Below, one piece after another: positions 1 through 9,100 of a DNA stretch of 41,107 nt (position 1 is the first letter of the stretch; each line of letters opens with the position of its first letter). The position numbers and the translations under genes were made by a program. The stretch comes from Alkalibacterium sp046484155 (GTDB lineage Bacteria; Bacillota; Bacilli; Lactobacillales; Carnobacteriaceae_A), in NCBI RefSeq assembly GCF_046484155.1, contig NZ_JAWOBT010000112.1, positions 1 to 41,107 on the forward strand, written 5' to 3'. Below the pieces are notes generated by a model that saw nothing but the letters and a program-made list of their open reading frames with translations, ran no database searches and was not told where the DNA came from.

Positions 1-563
1 ATATTTGGCGCGGTCATGTTGGCGCAGAGATGGGTATGGAACGTGCTCAAGCAGATTATATGGGTATGATTGCAACCATTATGAATGGGTTAGCTTTGCA
101 AGACTCATTAGAAAACATAGGGGTCCCTACTCGAGTACAAACGTCGATCGAGATGCGTCAAGTTGCTGAACCTTATATCAGAAGAAGAGCAATCAGACAC
201 CTAGAAAAAGGTAGAGTGGTCATCTTTGCTGGGGGTACAGGTAGTCCGTATTTCTCCACAGATACAACGGCTGCGCTGAGAGCTGCGGAAATGCAGGCAG
301 ATGTTATCATGATGGCAAAAAACAATGTTGATGGTATTTATTCTTCTGATCCTAACATTTATGAAGATGCCATTAAATATGATGAGTTGACTTATTTAGA
401 TATTATCAATAATTCACTGCAAGTCATGGATACGACTGCCTCATCATTGAGCATGGATAACGATATCCCTCTAGTAGTATTTAAATTGAATGAAACTGGA
501 AACATTAAACGTGTTGTTCTAGGCGAAGCAATAGGAACAACTGTCAGGAGGAGCAAATTATGA
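1..563 (+). CDS. pyrH: UMP kinase, 5'-truncated by window edge
   Basis: Phosphorylates UMP to UDP in pyrimidine nucleotide synthesis; a cytosolic, hexameric member of the amino-acid-kinase fold. The reading frame is open from base 3 (IWRGHVGAEMGMERAQADY), matching the family's N-proximal region after the first glycine loop, so only about the first 50-55 codons are missing. Visible family motifs are the TGSPYFSTDTTAALRA stretch and NVDGIYSSDPN (base-contacting loop), and the C-terminus ends at the normal place. The stop overlaps the frr start as ATGA, so the two are translationally coupled, the usual arrangement in Firmicutes. Identification is secure. Confidence 0.97.
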   Translation, partial: IWRGHVGAEMGMERAQADYMGMIATIMNGLALQDSLENIGVPTRVQTSIEMRQVAEPYIRRRAIRHLEKGRVVIFAGGTGSPYFSTDTTAALRAAEMQADVIMMAKNNVDGIYSSDPNIYEDAIKYDELTYLDIINNSLQVMDTTASSLSMDNDIPLVVFKLNETGNIKRVVLGEAIGTTVRRSKL

Positions 564-1117
564 CGGAAGCAATCTTAAAAGAAACACGTGAAAGAATGAA
601 GAAAGCGGAACAGTCTTATTTGAGAGAGTTAGGCACTATCAGAGCCGGTCGTGCTAATCCAAGTTTGTTGAATCGAGTAAGTATTGATTATTATGGTGCA
701 CCAACGCCTTTGAATCAGATAGCACAGATTTCAGTACCGGAAGCCCGTGTATTGCTTATCACACCTTACGATAAGAGTGCTTTGGGTAACATAGAAAAAG
801 CCATCAATCAGTCTGACGTTGGTATTCCACCTTCAAATGATGGCAATGTTATTCGCTTGATCGTTCCCGCGTTAACGGCAGAACGACGTAAGGACATTGC
901 AAAACAAGTAGGTAAAGAAGCTGAGAATGCTAAAGTCGCGATCAGAAACATTCGTCGTGATGAAATGGACGCACTTAAAAAAGCTGAAAAAGCCGGAGAC
1001 TTGACTGAAGATGATTTGCGTGAGTACGAAGAGGAAGTTCAAAAATTGACAGACGCCAGTGTTAAAGCTGTCGATAAATTGTCTGAAGAAAAAGAGAAAG
1101 AAATTATAGAAGGTTAA
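560..1117 (+). CDS. frr: Ribosome recycling factor
   Basis: With EF-G it splits post-termination 70S ribosomes. The 185-residue length is exactly that of the family. Seen: the IRAGRANPSLLNRV segment, YYGAPTPLNQIAQI, the RKDIAKQVGKEAENAKVAIRN helix region and the charged C-terminal helix EDDLREYEEEVQKLTD. The ATG overlaps the pyrH stop by 4 nt and is preceded by a strong AGGAGGAG Shine-Dalgarno (SD). It is followed by a very long hairpin (1123-1199), so the pyrH-frr transcript probably ends there and uppS has its own promoter. Confidence 0.97.
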   Translation: MTEAILKETRERMKKAEQSYLRELGTIRAGRANPSLLNRVSIDYYGAPTPLNQIAQISVPEARVLLITPYDKSALGNIEKAINQSDVGIPPSNDGNVIRLIVPALTAERRKDIAKQVGKEAENAKVAIRNIRRDEMDALKKAEKAGDLTEDDLREYEEEVQKLTDASVKAVDKLSEEKEKEIIEG

Positions 1118-1122
1118 AAAGT

Positions 1123-1205
1123 AAGGAGAGTAGCACAGGGAAACTTAACAGAATGCCTCTTTGAGGTATCATTCTCTAAGTTTATGAGCTACTCTCCTTT
1201 TTCTT
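1123..1205. terminator. Very long bidirectional hairpin terminator after frr
   Basis: A perfect 12-bp outer stem pairs 1123-1134 with 1188-1199. A second helix pairs 1141-1147 (AAACTTA) with 1177-1183, and a third pairs 1150-1155 (AGAATG) with 1170-1175, capped by CCTC/GAGG. A T-run follows at 1198-1202 on the + strand. On the - strand the same stem is followed by CTTACTTTTT, so it can stop transcription from both sides. The stacked helices make it far longer than an ordinary terminator. Confidence 0.8.
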
Positions 1206-1214
1206 AGGAAAACA

Positions 1215-1304
1215 TTAAAGTTTATCTATAATGTATTTATTAACAAGTTTGGTGACGATTGTTGTCACAACAATACTTATGATATACTTTCGTAAACGTC
1301 TCAC
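1215..1304 (-). CDS. Possible 29-residue basic, hydrophobic peptide (sORF)
   Basis: On the minus strand a GTG at 1304-1302 opens a frame of 29 codons ending in TAA at 1217-1215. It has a good SD (GGGAGG, 1319-1314) 9 nt upstream. The peptide starts with a basic cluster RRLRK, has a hydrophobic core YIISIVVTTIVTKLV and ends NKYIIDKL, the layout of small membrane-active or type I toxin-like peptides. A possible minus promoter lies upstream: TTATCA at 1384-1379, 16 bp, TATACT at 1362-1357. Transcription would end at the hairpin 1199-1123. I know no homologue. It could be a chance ORF, but SD, promoter and terminator are all placed correctly. Confidence 0.35.
   Translation of the reverse strand: MRRLRKYIISIVVTTIVTKLVNKYIIDKL
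1258..1274. repeat. Perfect 17-bp inverted repeat
   Basis: ATTGTTGT-C-ACAACAAT is an exact 8-bp inverted repeat around one central base. It lies inside the possible minus-strand sORF. It also overlaps plus-strand -35-like sequences (TTGTTG 1259-1264 or TTGTCA 1262-1267) placed 18 or 15 bp before a -10-like TATACT (1283-1288). It could be an operator for a plus-strand promoter, or an accident of the codons for VVTT. No known operator was recognised. Confidence 0.3.
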
Positions 1305-1426
1305 GTGGGCGTTCCTCCCTCAATAATCTTTAATAAATGATACTAATTATACATACAGTATAGCAAATAAGCAGTAAGTGATAAACTATATTGGTTTGAC
1401 TATTTTTTTATAATAGGGAATTGTTA

Positions 1427-1455
1427 TGGCAATTGATGCATATTTTCACTACAAT
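1427..1455 (+). promoter_or_regulatory. Weak candidate promoter for uppS
   Basis: TGGCAA (1427-1432), 17 bp, TACAAT (1450-1455) is the best-spaced -35/-10 pair upstream of uppS. The -35 is poor (3 of 6). A better -35 (TTGACT, 1396-1401) and a perfect TATAAT (1409-1414) also occur, but only 7 bp apart, so they cannot form one promoter together. Confidence 0.25.
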
Positions 1456-1476
1456 AGAAGAGATGTCGCAGACTTT

Positions 1477-1513
1477 AGGAGGGTAAGGTGTAGCTTAAAC
1501 ACCGGCTAATATG
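1477..1513 (+). promoter_or_regulatory. Structured uppS ribosome-binding region
   Basis: The only strong SD before uppS, AGGAGGG at 1477-1483, ends 27 nt before the ATG at 1511. Between them GGTGT (1487-1491) can pair with ACACC (1499-1503) around a 7-nt loop. Folding removes 17 nt and leaves an effective spacing of about 10 nt. The SD also faces a start-stop pair (GTG TAG, 1488-1493). An in-frame TAA at 1496-1498 excludes any earlier uppS start. Confidence 0.5.
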
Positions 1514-2233
1514 AATGAACAAGAAAATAATAGTCCCAATCACGTAGCCATCATTATGGACGGGAATGGACGATGGGCTGAGAAACAAGGGAAAGCAAGA
1601 AAGTTTGGACACGAAGAAGGCATGGAAGCTATTCGTAGAGTGACGATGCGAGCAAGCGAGAGAGGGGTGAAAGTCCTCACCTTGTATGCTTTTTCTACAG
1701 AAAACTGGAAACGACCTCCTCAAGAAGTCCATTTTTTGATGCAATTACCCATTCTCTTTTTTGACCGGTTTGTACCTGAACTTCAAGAAAAGAATGTTAA
1801 AGTGAATATGATAGGCTTTGAAGATAAAGTCCCAAAATCTACGAAAAAAGCGATCAACAAAGCAATGGATCAGACGAAAGAAAACACGGGTATGGTGTTG
1901 AACTTCGCTTTTAATTACGGCGGGCGGGCTGAGATCACTAAAGCCACACAAGTTCTTTGCAAGAAAGTATTAAATAATGAAATTTCATGTGATGATATAA
2001 CAGAAGAACTCATAGAAGAACATTTATTTACACGTTCGATAGCCCCTTATCATGAGGTTGATCTACTCGTAAGAAGTAGTGGGGAAAAACGATTAAGTAA
2101 CTTTTTACTATGGCAAAATGCTTATAGTGAATTTTATTTTACGGATTTATTATGGCCCGATTTCGATGGAGAAGTTTTTGATGGTGCTATCGCAGAATAT
2201 CAGAAAAGACGGCGACGATACGGAGCCGTTTAA
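1511..2233 (+). CDS. uppS: Undecaprenyl diphosphate synthase (isoprenyl transferase)
   Basis: Condenses isopentenyl units onto farnesyl diphosphate to make the C55 lipid carrier for peptidoglycan and teichoic acid synthesis. The 240 residues carry the cis-prenyltransferase signatures HVAIIMDGNGRWA near the N-terminus, AFSTENWKRP near residue 70, and RSSGEKRLSNFLLWQNAYSE near residue 193. The start is the first ATG after an in-frame stop; the SD is unusually far away and probably brought closer by a small hairpin. It opens the uppS-cdsA-rseP-proS run. Confidence 0.96.
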   Translation: MNEQENNSPNHVAIIMDGNGRWAEKQGKARKFGHEEGMEAIRRVTMRASERGVKVLTLYAFSTENWKRPPQEVHFLMQLPILFFDRFVPELQEKNVKVNMIGFEDKVPKSTKKAINKAMDQTKENTGMVLNFAFNYGGRAEITKATQVLCKKVLNNEISCDDITEELIEEHLFTRSIAPYHEVDLLVRSSGEKRLSNFLLWQNAYSEFYFTDLLWPDFDGEVFDGAIAEYQKRRRRYGAV

Positions 2234-2257
2234 TATACAGAAAGCTGAGGATAGGAT

Positions 2258-3037
2258 ATGTTGACTAGAATACTGACAGCCATTATAGCACTAGTACTAT
2301 TTATACCAATAATTTTGATAGGCTCGTGGCCATTGGCCATTGTGATGACGTCTTTAGCTGTTATTGGCCTTGCAGAATTTCATAAAATGAAAAAAATAAC
2401 CATAACATCAGTACCAGCACTCCTGTCATTAATAGGAGTGGCCTTGATGGTTTTATCCGTTTATTTCCCAGTTCTTTTTGCGGTTGAAGTCTTTACACGA
2501 ACTATAAGTTTAGTTATGATCCTGCTCTTTTTATATTCTATAGCCTTTACTCGACTGACAACACAGGATATAGGAGAAATCACTCTGATTATGACCTATA
2601 TAGGCATTGGATTCTATTCGTTTGTTTCATTGAGATTCAGTAATCTACCTTTGCTTATTTTAGTTTTGTTAGTCATTTGGGCAACGGATACAGGTGCATA
2701 CCTGATTGGAAGAAAAATAGGGAAAACAAAATTGGCACCGAACATTTCTCCGAATAAAACGATTGAGGGATCTATAGGAGGCACAATTTTAGCGTCGGCT
2801 TTAGCCTTTGTTTATTTGTTTTATTTCCCACAATCGGATTCCCTGTTTGCTAATTTTTTATTAGTGATCATTATTTCCATAACCGGACAAATTGGAGATT
2901 TGCTTGAATCAAAGATAAAAAGAGAGTACCATACAAAAGACTCAGGGAAATTATTGCCTGGACACGGAGGCGTCCTAGATCGTTTCGACAGTTTGCTTCT
3001 TGTTTTAAACCTGTTGTTTATATTGGGCATCGTATGA
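2258..3037 (+). CDS. cdsA: Phosphatidate cytidylyltransferase
   Basis: Makes CDP-diacylglycerol from phosphatidic acid and CTP, the branch point to phosphatidylglycerol and cardiolipin. It is an integral membrane protein of 259 residues with about seven to eight hydrophobic segments. The family signature lies near the C-terminus: SKIKREYHTKDSGK, then LLPGHGGVLDRFDS with the essential acidic, HGG and DR residues. SD GAGGATAGG lies just before the ATG. dxr, which sits between cdsA and rseP in Bacillus, is absent here, as in mevalonate-pathway lactic acid bacteria. Confidence 0.96.
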   Translation: MLTRILTAIIALVLFIPIILIGSWPLAIVMTSLAVIGLAEFHKMKKITITSVPALLSLIGVALMVLSVYFPVLFAVEVFTRTISLVMILLFLYSIAFTRLTTQDIGEITLIMTYIGIGFYSFVSLRFSNLPLLILVLLVIWATDTGAYLIGRKIGKTKLAPNISPNKTIEGSIGGTILASALAFVYLFYFPQSDSLFANFLLVIIISITGQIGDLLESKIKREYHTKDSGKLLPGHGGVLDRFDSLLLVLNLLFILGIV

Positions 3038-3056
3038 TTTATAAAGGAGTTTTGAT

Positions 3057-4325
3057 ATGATTCAAAATATTTTAGCATTCATTTTAGTTTTCGGCATTAT
3101 CGTTGTCGTACATGAGTTCGGCCATTTTTACTTTGCTAAACGTGCGGGTATATTGGTTCGAGAATTCTCTATAGGATTTGGTCCTAAACTATTTTATCAC
3201 CGTAAGGGAGAAACGACTTACACTATTCGCATGTTACCCGTAGGCGGTTACGTCAGAATGGCCGGCTATGAGGAAGAAGCCGATTTAAGGCCGGGTATGG
3301 CTGTTCAACTAACGCTCGATGAAAACGAGGACGTTGAACAGATAGACATACAAGCATCAGATGCAACGGTTGATACGATCCCTGTAGAAGTTTCATCATT
3401 TGATTTTGATGAAAAAATGTATTTAACCGGCCGTGTAGGTATGGACACAGAAGAAACAACATTCAGTGTGAAACGTAATGCCTTGCTGGTTGAAAAAGAC
3501 GGAACAGTCCTGCAAATAGCACCTAAAGACCGACAGTTCCAAAGTGCATCATTACCAAACCGCATGCTCACAAATTTTGCCGGCCCGTTAAACAATTTTA
3601 TACTGGCTATCCTTGCTTTTACGCTTTTAGCGTTTGTTCAAGGAGGCGTCCGTTCTCAAGAAGCTAGAATCGGGGACATAGCGGAGGATACACCCGCAGC
3701 AGTGGCTGACATCGAAACAGGAGACAGAGTACTGGCGATCGATGAACAGGAAGTCGATTCCTGGAATGACATGGTCATGATCATCCAAGAGAATCCCAAT
3801 GAAGACCTTACTTTCAGACTGGAGTCGCAAGACGGCGCTGTTTATGAAGAAACCATAGAACCGTCTGCTGAAGAAGTAAATGGGACCACAGTGGGCAGAA
3901 TCGGAATACAAGCTTATATCGATGAAAGTCTGGGAGCGAAATTGACCTATGGCTTCACCGAAACAGTGTTCATTACAAGCCAGATCTTTACACTGCTCGC
4001 TTCTTTCTTTACAGGAGGATTTAGTGTCGATCAGTTAGGTGGACCGGTCGCCATTTACGCGACGACAGAAGCAGTTGTTCAAGCAGGAGCCATCGGTTTG
4101 ATCAGCTGGCTAGGATTTCTGAGTGTCAACTTGGGAATCATGAACTTGCTGCCTATCCCAGCTTTGGATGGTGGGAAGCTGTTATTAAATATCATTGAAG
4201 GTATACGTAAGAAACCACTAAGTCAAGAAAAAGAAGGCTATATCACTTTAATCGGCGTTCTATTTTTGCTCATTCTCATGTTATTAGTCACGTGGAATGA
4301 TATACAAACATTCTTTTTAAATTAA
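3057..4325 (+). CDS. rseP: RseP/RasP-type site-2 zinc metalloprotease
   Basis: An intramembrane protease that cleaves transmembrane substrates such as anti-sigma factors, signal-peptide remnants or pheromone precursors. The zinc site HEFGH is at residues 19-23 in the first membrane helix. The second motif NLLPIPALDGGKLL (Asp ligand) is near residue 365. A PDZ domain (about residues 200-275) lies between them, with further membrane helices around residues 175-195 and at the C-terminus. 422 residues is normal for Gram-positives. An AAGGAG SD precedes the ATG. Confidence 0.95.
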   Translation: MIQNILAFILVFGIIVVVHEFGHFYFAKRAGILVREFSIGFGPKLFYHRKGETTYTIRMLPVGGYVRMAGYEEEADLRPGMAVQLTLDENEDVEQIDIQASDATVDTIPVEVSSFDFDEKMYLTGRVGMDTEETTFSVKRNALLVEKDGTVLQIAPKDRQFQSASLPNRMLTNFAGPLNNFILAILAFTLLAFVQGGVRSQEARIGDIAEDTPAAVADIETGDRVLAIDEQEVDSWNDMVMIIQENPNEDLTFRLESQDGAVYEETIEPSAEEVNGTTVGRIGIQAYIDESLGAKLTYGFTETVFITSQIFTLLASFFTGGFSVDQLGGPVAIYATTEAVVQAGAIGLISWLGFLSVNLGIMNLLPIPALDGGKLLLNIIEGIRKKPLSQEKEGYITLIGVLFLLILMLLVTWNDIQTFFLN

Positions 4326-4350
4326 TCATCGAAGGAGATATCAGTTAATA

Positions 4351-6069
4351 ATGAAGCAGTCAAAATTATTTGCACCTACATTAAGAGACGTACCAAGTGA
4401 TGCAGAAGTCATCAGTCATCAATTACTACTCCGAGCAGGGTATATCCGTCAATTATCAGCCGGCATATATACCTACCTCCCCTTGGCAAATCGCGTGCTG
4501 GAGAAAGTCAAGACGATCATCCGAGAAGAGCTTGATGCAATAGATGGATCTGAGATGTTACTTCCATCTTTACTTCCTGCCGATTTATGGAAAGAATCAG
4601 GACGTTATGAGACATATGGTGAAGACCTCATAAAATTGCAAGACAGACATGAACGGGATTTTATTTTAGGCCCAACACATGAAGAGACATTTGCTAAATT
4701 AATTAGTGAAGACATAAAGTCATATAAAAAATTACCCTTACTCTTGTATCAGTTCCAAACCAAGTACCGTGATGAAAAAAGACCGCGTTTTGGTTTGATG
4801 AGAGGTAGGGAATTCATCATGAAGGATGCGTATACTTTTCATGATAGTTATGAAAGTTTAGATGAATCCTACGATGCCATTGCCCAAGCGTACACTAACG
4901 CCTTTAAAAGAATGGGCTTGGATTTCAGAGCAATCATCGGGGATGCAGGTGCCATGGGTGGAAAAGATTCCATTGAATTTATGGCCTTAGCCGATGCGGG
5001 TGAAGACACGGTCGTTTATTCTGATTCAACGGATTATGCAGCTAATTTAGAAATGGCGGCAAGCTACTACAAACAATCACCGAAAACAGATGTACAACTA
5101 GGTCTTAAAGAAGTCGATACACCTGACAAAAAAACAATTGAAGAGGTTTCGGACTTCCTGGGAGTGAACAAGAAAAAACTACTCAAGAGTGTCTTGTATA
5201 TGGCTGATAAAGAAACTCCTGTATTAGCCATCGTTCGTGGAGATCAAGAAGTCAATGAGGTCAAACTTAGAATTGCACTTAATGTAGAAGACGTCGAACC
5301 AGCAACAGAAGAAGAGATTGAAACGAAATTCAACACGTATCCTGGATATGTCGGACCAGTCGGTTTGAGCGGGGATGTCAAAGTAATAGCCGATTTACAT
5401 GTGCAAGACATCGTTAACGGTGTAACAGGCGCAAATAAAGAGCACAAACATTATATGAATGTTAATCCTGACAGAGATTTCACCGTCGATACGTATGCGG
5501 ATATCCGCATCGTTAAAGAAGGAGATCCAACTCCTGATAATCAGGGAAATCTCTGTTTCACTAAAGGTATTGAAATAGGACATATCTTTAAACTAGGTAC
5601 TCGATACAGTGATGCAATGAACGCGACCGTACTAGATAATAATGGCAGACAAACCTCCGTTATTATGGGAAGCTATGGCATTGGAGTGAGTCGTCTCCTT
5701 TCAGCTATTTCAGAACAGTATGCGGATGAAAAGGGTCTGGTATGGCCTTCATCAGTGGCACCATTTGATGTTCATATCATCCCCGTTCAAGTGAAAAATG
5801 AAGAACAGCTTGGACTGGCTAATCAATTATACAAACAGTTCCAGGAACGTGGCTACACAGTACTGATCGATGATAGAAAAGAACGACCGGGTGTTAAATT
5901 TACTGATGCTGAATTAATAGGGATTCCCGTACAAATCACCGTAGGCAAAAAAGCTGCCGAAGGTACAGTAGAAGTGACGATAAGAAAAACTGGCGAAATG
6001 GTTGAAAGTAAAGTGGCTGATGTTTTCCACACAATAGAAATATTGACGATAAACCACGGTCCAGCATAA
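4351..6069 (+). CDS. proS: Prolyl-tRNA synthetase (bacterial type)
   Basis: Charges tRNA-Pro. The 572 residues are the bacterial form: class II catalytic core with GPTHEE (near residue 110) and FRDEKRPRFG-like motif 2 (YRDEKRPRFGLMRGREF), an inserted YbaK-like editing domain (about residues 225-385) that clears Ala-tRNA-Pro, motif 3 GSYGIGVSRLL, and the C-terminal anticodon-binding domain. SD GAAGGAGA lies about 12 nt before the ATG. Placement between rseP and polC is standard for Lactobacillales. A terminator follows. Confidence 0.97.
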   Translation: MKQSKLFAPTLRDVPSDAEVISHQLLLRAGYIRQLSAGIYTYLPLANRVLEKVKTIIREELDAIDGSEMLLPSLLPADLWKESGRYETYGEDLIKLQDRHERDFILGPTHEETFAKLISEDIKSYKKLPLLLYQFQTKYRDEKRPRFGLMRGREFIMKDAYTFHDSYESLDESYDAIAQAYTNAFKRMGLDFRAIIGDAGAMGGKDSIEFMALADAGEDTVVYSDSTDYAANLEMAASYYKQSPKTDVQLGLKEVDTPDKKTIEEVSDFLGVNKKKLLKSVLYMADKETPVLAIVRGDQEVNEVKLRIALNVEDVEPATEEEIETKFNTYPGYVGPVGLSGDVKVIADLHVQDIVNGVTGANKEHKHYMNVNPDRDFTVDTYADIRIVKEGDPTPDNQGNLCFTKGIEIGHIFKLGTRYSDAMNATVLDNNGRQTSVIMGSYGIGVSRLLSAISEQYADEKGLVWPSSVAPFDVHIIPVQVKNEEQLGLANQLYKQFQERGYTVLIDDRKERPGVKFTDAELIGIPVQITVGKKAAEGTVEVTIRKTGEMVESKVADVFHTIEILTINHGPA

Positions 6070-6077
6070 TAAAGACA

Positions 6078-6106
6078 AAAACTGAGGCATTCTATGTCTC
6101 AGTTTT
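6078..6106 (+). terminator. proS terminator
   Basis: AAAACTGAG (6078-6086) pairs with CTCAGTTTT (6098-6106), with further pairs 6087-6089/6095-6097 and loop TTCTA. It ends in a short T tract and closes the uppS-proS transcript. Confidence 0.8.
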
Positions 6107-6109
6107 CTG

Positions 6110-6118
6110 TGCTATTAT
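6110..6118 (+). promoter_or_regulatory. Extended -10 promoter for polC
   Basis: TGcTATTAT is an extended -10 directly after the proS terminator. The -35 position falls inside the terminator loop and is not consensus. The string TGTGCTATTAT is nearly the same as that before the CNNM gene (TGTGCTATAAT, 25995-26005). Confidence 0.5.
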
Positions 6119-6155
6119 GTTGAGGTAGCTAAGAATTTAGAAAGAAGGATTGAAT

Positions 6156-9100
6156 GTGAGTTTAAGCAAATCAGAATTATTTCAAACTCTCTTGAAACAA
6201 ATAGGTTTCTCTCCATCACTTGAGGAAGCGGAATGGCTAGAAGGTGGGGAAGTAGAATCAGTTACTGTGTATAAGAAAAAAAGAAAATGGCATATCACAT
6301 TGAAATTGACCAACGTACTTCCATTTCCTTTATTTCTTTCTTTGAAAAATGCTTTGAAGTCATCATTTGAGGTTTTGTCTGAAATAGAATTGTCTATTCA
6401 TGCGGAAAATCCCGTGGTCACAGAAGAAAAAGTGAAAGACTATTGGAATTATGCTTGTCACCTTAGTGGCGTGGATTCGCCTATTTGCAATAGGATGCTA
6501 GCTGAGAGTTACCCGACTAAAGAAGGTAATCAGTGGATGTTTTTAATTGATCAGGAGCTAGCCAAAGAAAAATACGAAACCGATTTTCTACCAAAAATAT
6601 CTCAAAGTTATCATCAACTAGGCTTTCCAGCGCAATTTAAAATCATGCCCGTGGTTGATTCGCATGCACACGAGAAAAGCATGGAAGAATTTAAACTTCA
6701 AAAAGAAGAAGACGATGAAATTCTTGCCCAGGAGTATACTAGGATAGCAGAAAAAGCTGAAAAGAAAAAAGAGGATAAGAAAGAAATGAAAGCGGAGGGT
6801 CCGGTCAAGTTAGGCAGACCCATTCCGGCCAATGAAGAAATCAAGCAAATGCTTTTGATTGAAGAAGAAGAGCGACGCGTCACACTCGAAGGTTATGTTT
6901 TTGATTCAGAAGTTAGAGAGCTGCGTTCGGGAAGGAAATTGTTGATTTTCAAGATAACGGACTATTCGTCGTCGTTCTCATGCAAACGATTTTCCAATAA
7001 CGAACAGGATGAAGCCATGTTTGAACGGGTGAAACCGGGAACCTGGCTGAAAGTTAGAGGGAGCATTCAAGAAGACACGTTCATGCGCGACCTTGTCATG
7101 AACGTTCAAGACATCACTCAAACTTATCATGCGGAACGAAAAGACACCTACCCCGACGATAATAAACGAGTAGAACTTCACGCACATACGAACATGAGCC
7201 AAATGGACGCCACCCCAAATGCTACAGATCTGGTTGAACAGGCAGCTAAGTGGGGACACAAAGCCATCGCCATCACCGATCATGGTGTGGCTCAATCCTA
7301 TCCGGAAGCACATGCTGCCGGCAAGAAAAACAACGTCAAGATCATCTATGGTGTAGAAGCCAATCTCGTTGATGATGGAGTCCCGATTGCTTACAATGAA
7401 TCCGAAGAAAGCTTGGATGATGCAACTTATGTGGTCTTTGACGTAGAAACAACAGGACTTTCGGCTATCTATGACAACATCATTGAATTAGCCGCAGTTA
7501 AAATGCATAAAGGTAACGTCGTGGAAGAGTTTCAGGAATTTATCGATCCAGGTCATCGCTTGTCTGATACAACGATAAACTTAACGGGGATCACTGATGA
7601 AATGGTTCGTGGATCCAAATCAGAAAAAGAAGTGCTTGAACGGTTCAAGTCGTTTTCAGATGGCGGTATTTTAGTCGCTCACAATGCTATCTTTGATATG
7701 GGTTTTTTAAACACGTCCTATAAAAAGCATGAGATGGCCATGTCTGATAAACCAGTCATTGATACTCTGGAATTTTCACGTTTCATTAATCCAACGTTTA
7801 AGAGCCATCGGTTGAATACGTTGGCTAAACGTTTCAAAGTGAATTTGGAACAGCACCATAGAGCTATTTATGACTCGCAAACGACGGGCCGTTTACTGTG
7901 GATATTCATAAAGAAAGCCAAAAAGGAATATAACATTCAACGTCATAATGAACTAAACAAGTATATGGGCGGCGGAGACGCGTATAAAAAGTCTAGACCA
8001 AGTCACGTTACGATATGGGCAAAAGACCAAGCGGGATTAAAGAATTTGTTCAAGCTTATTTCAGGGTCATTAGTCGACTATTTTTACCGTGTCCCACGCG
8101 TTCCTCGATCATTTCTTGATAAGTATCGCGAAGGATTGATTATCGCATCCGGGTGTGCTCAAGGAGAAGTCTTTGAGGCCATGATGCAAAGAGGGTATGA
8201 AGAGGCTAAGAAAAAAGCTTCCTACTATGATTATCTGGAAATTATGCCTAAAGAAGCTTATCAGGATCTAATTAATCGGGAATTAGTCAGGAATAAAGAT
8301 GATTTAGAAGACATCATAGAGAATATAGTGAAACTCGGTAAAGAACTGAACAAGAAAGTAATAGCGACCGGGAACGTTCATTTTATTCATCCCGAAGACG
8401 GGGTTTACCGTGATATATTACTGGAGACGCAGAACAAGTCCCATGTCAGTAAGCACAAAAATCCTCCGGTCTATTTCCGTACCACGGATGAAATGATGGA
8501 GAGTTTAGCCTTTTTAGGTGATGAAACGGCTGAAGAAGTTGTTATTAAAAACCCGAACGAACTGGTTGACAGTATTGCCGATGATATCACACCGGTCAAA
8601 CAAGACTTGTATACGCCCAAAATGGAAGGCGCTGAGGAAGAGATCCGTAAAATGAGCTATGATAAAGCTTATGAATTATACGGCAACCCCTTACCGGAAA
8701 TAATCGAAGCGCGCATGGAAAAAGAACTGGACAGTATTATAGGGAATGGATTCTCGGTGATTTATCTCATTTCACAAAAGCTGGTGCATAAGAGTCTCGA
8801 AGACGGCTACTTAGTCGGTTCCCGGGGTTCGGTTGGGTCCAGTTTTGTTGCGACAATGACAGGAATCACCGAGGTCAACCCTATGCCGCCGCATTACCGC
8901 TGTATAGAATGTCAGCACTCAGAATTCTTCACTAACGGAGAAATTGGCTCAGGATTTGATTTGCCAGAAAAAAAATGTCCGAAGTGTGCAGCCCCATTAT
9001 ATAGGGACGGTCAGGATATCCCGTTCGAAACATTTTTAGGATTTAACGGCGATAAAGTGCCGGATATCGATCTGAACTTTTCGGGTGAATATCAGGCAAG

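Noticed and set aside
1396..1414. TTGACT and TATAAT as a uppS promoter
   Set aside because: The two hexamers are only 7 bp apart, far below the needed 16-18 bp, so they cannot serve one polymerase.
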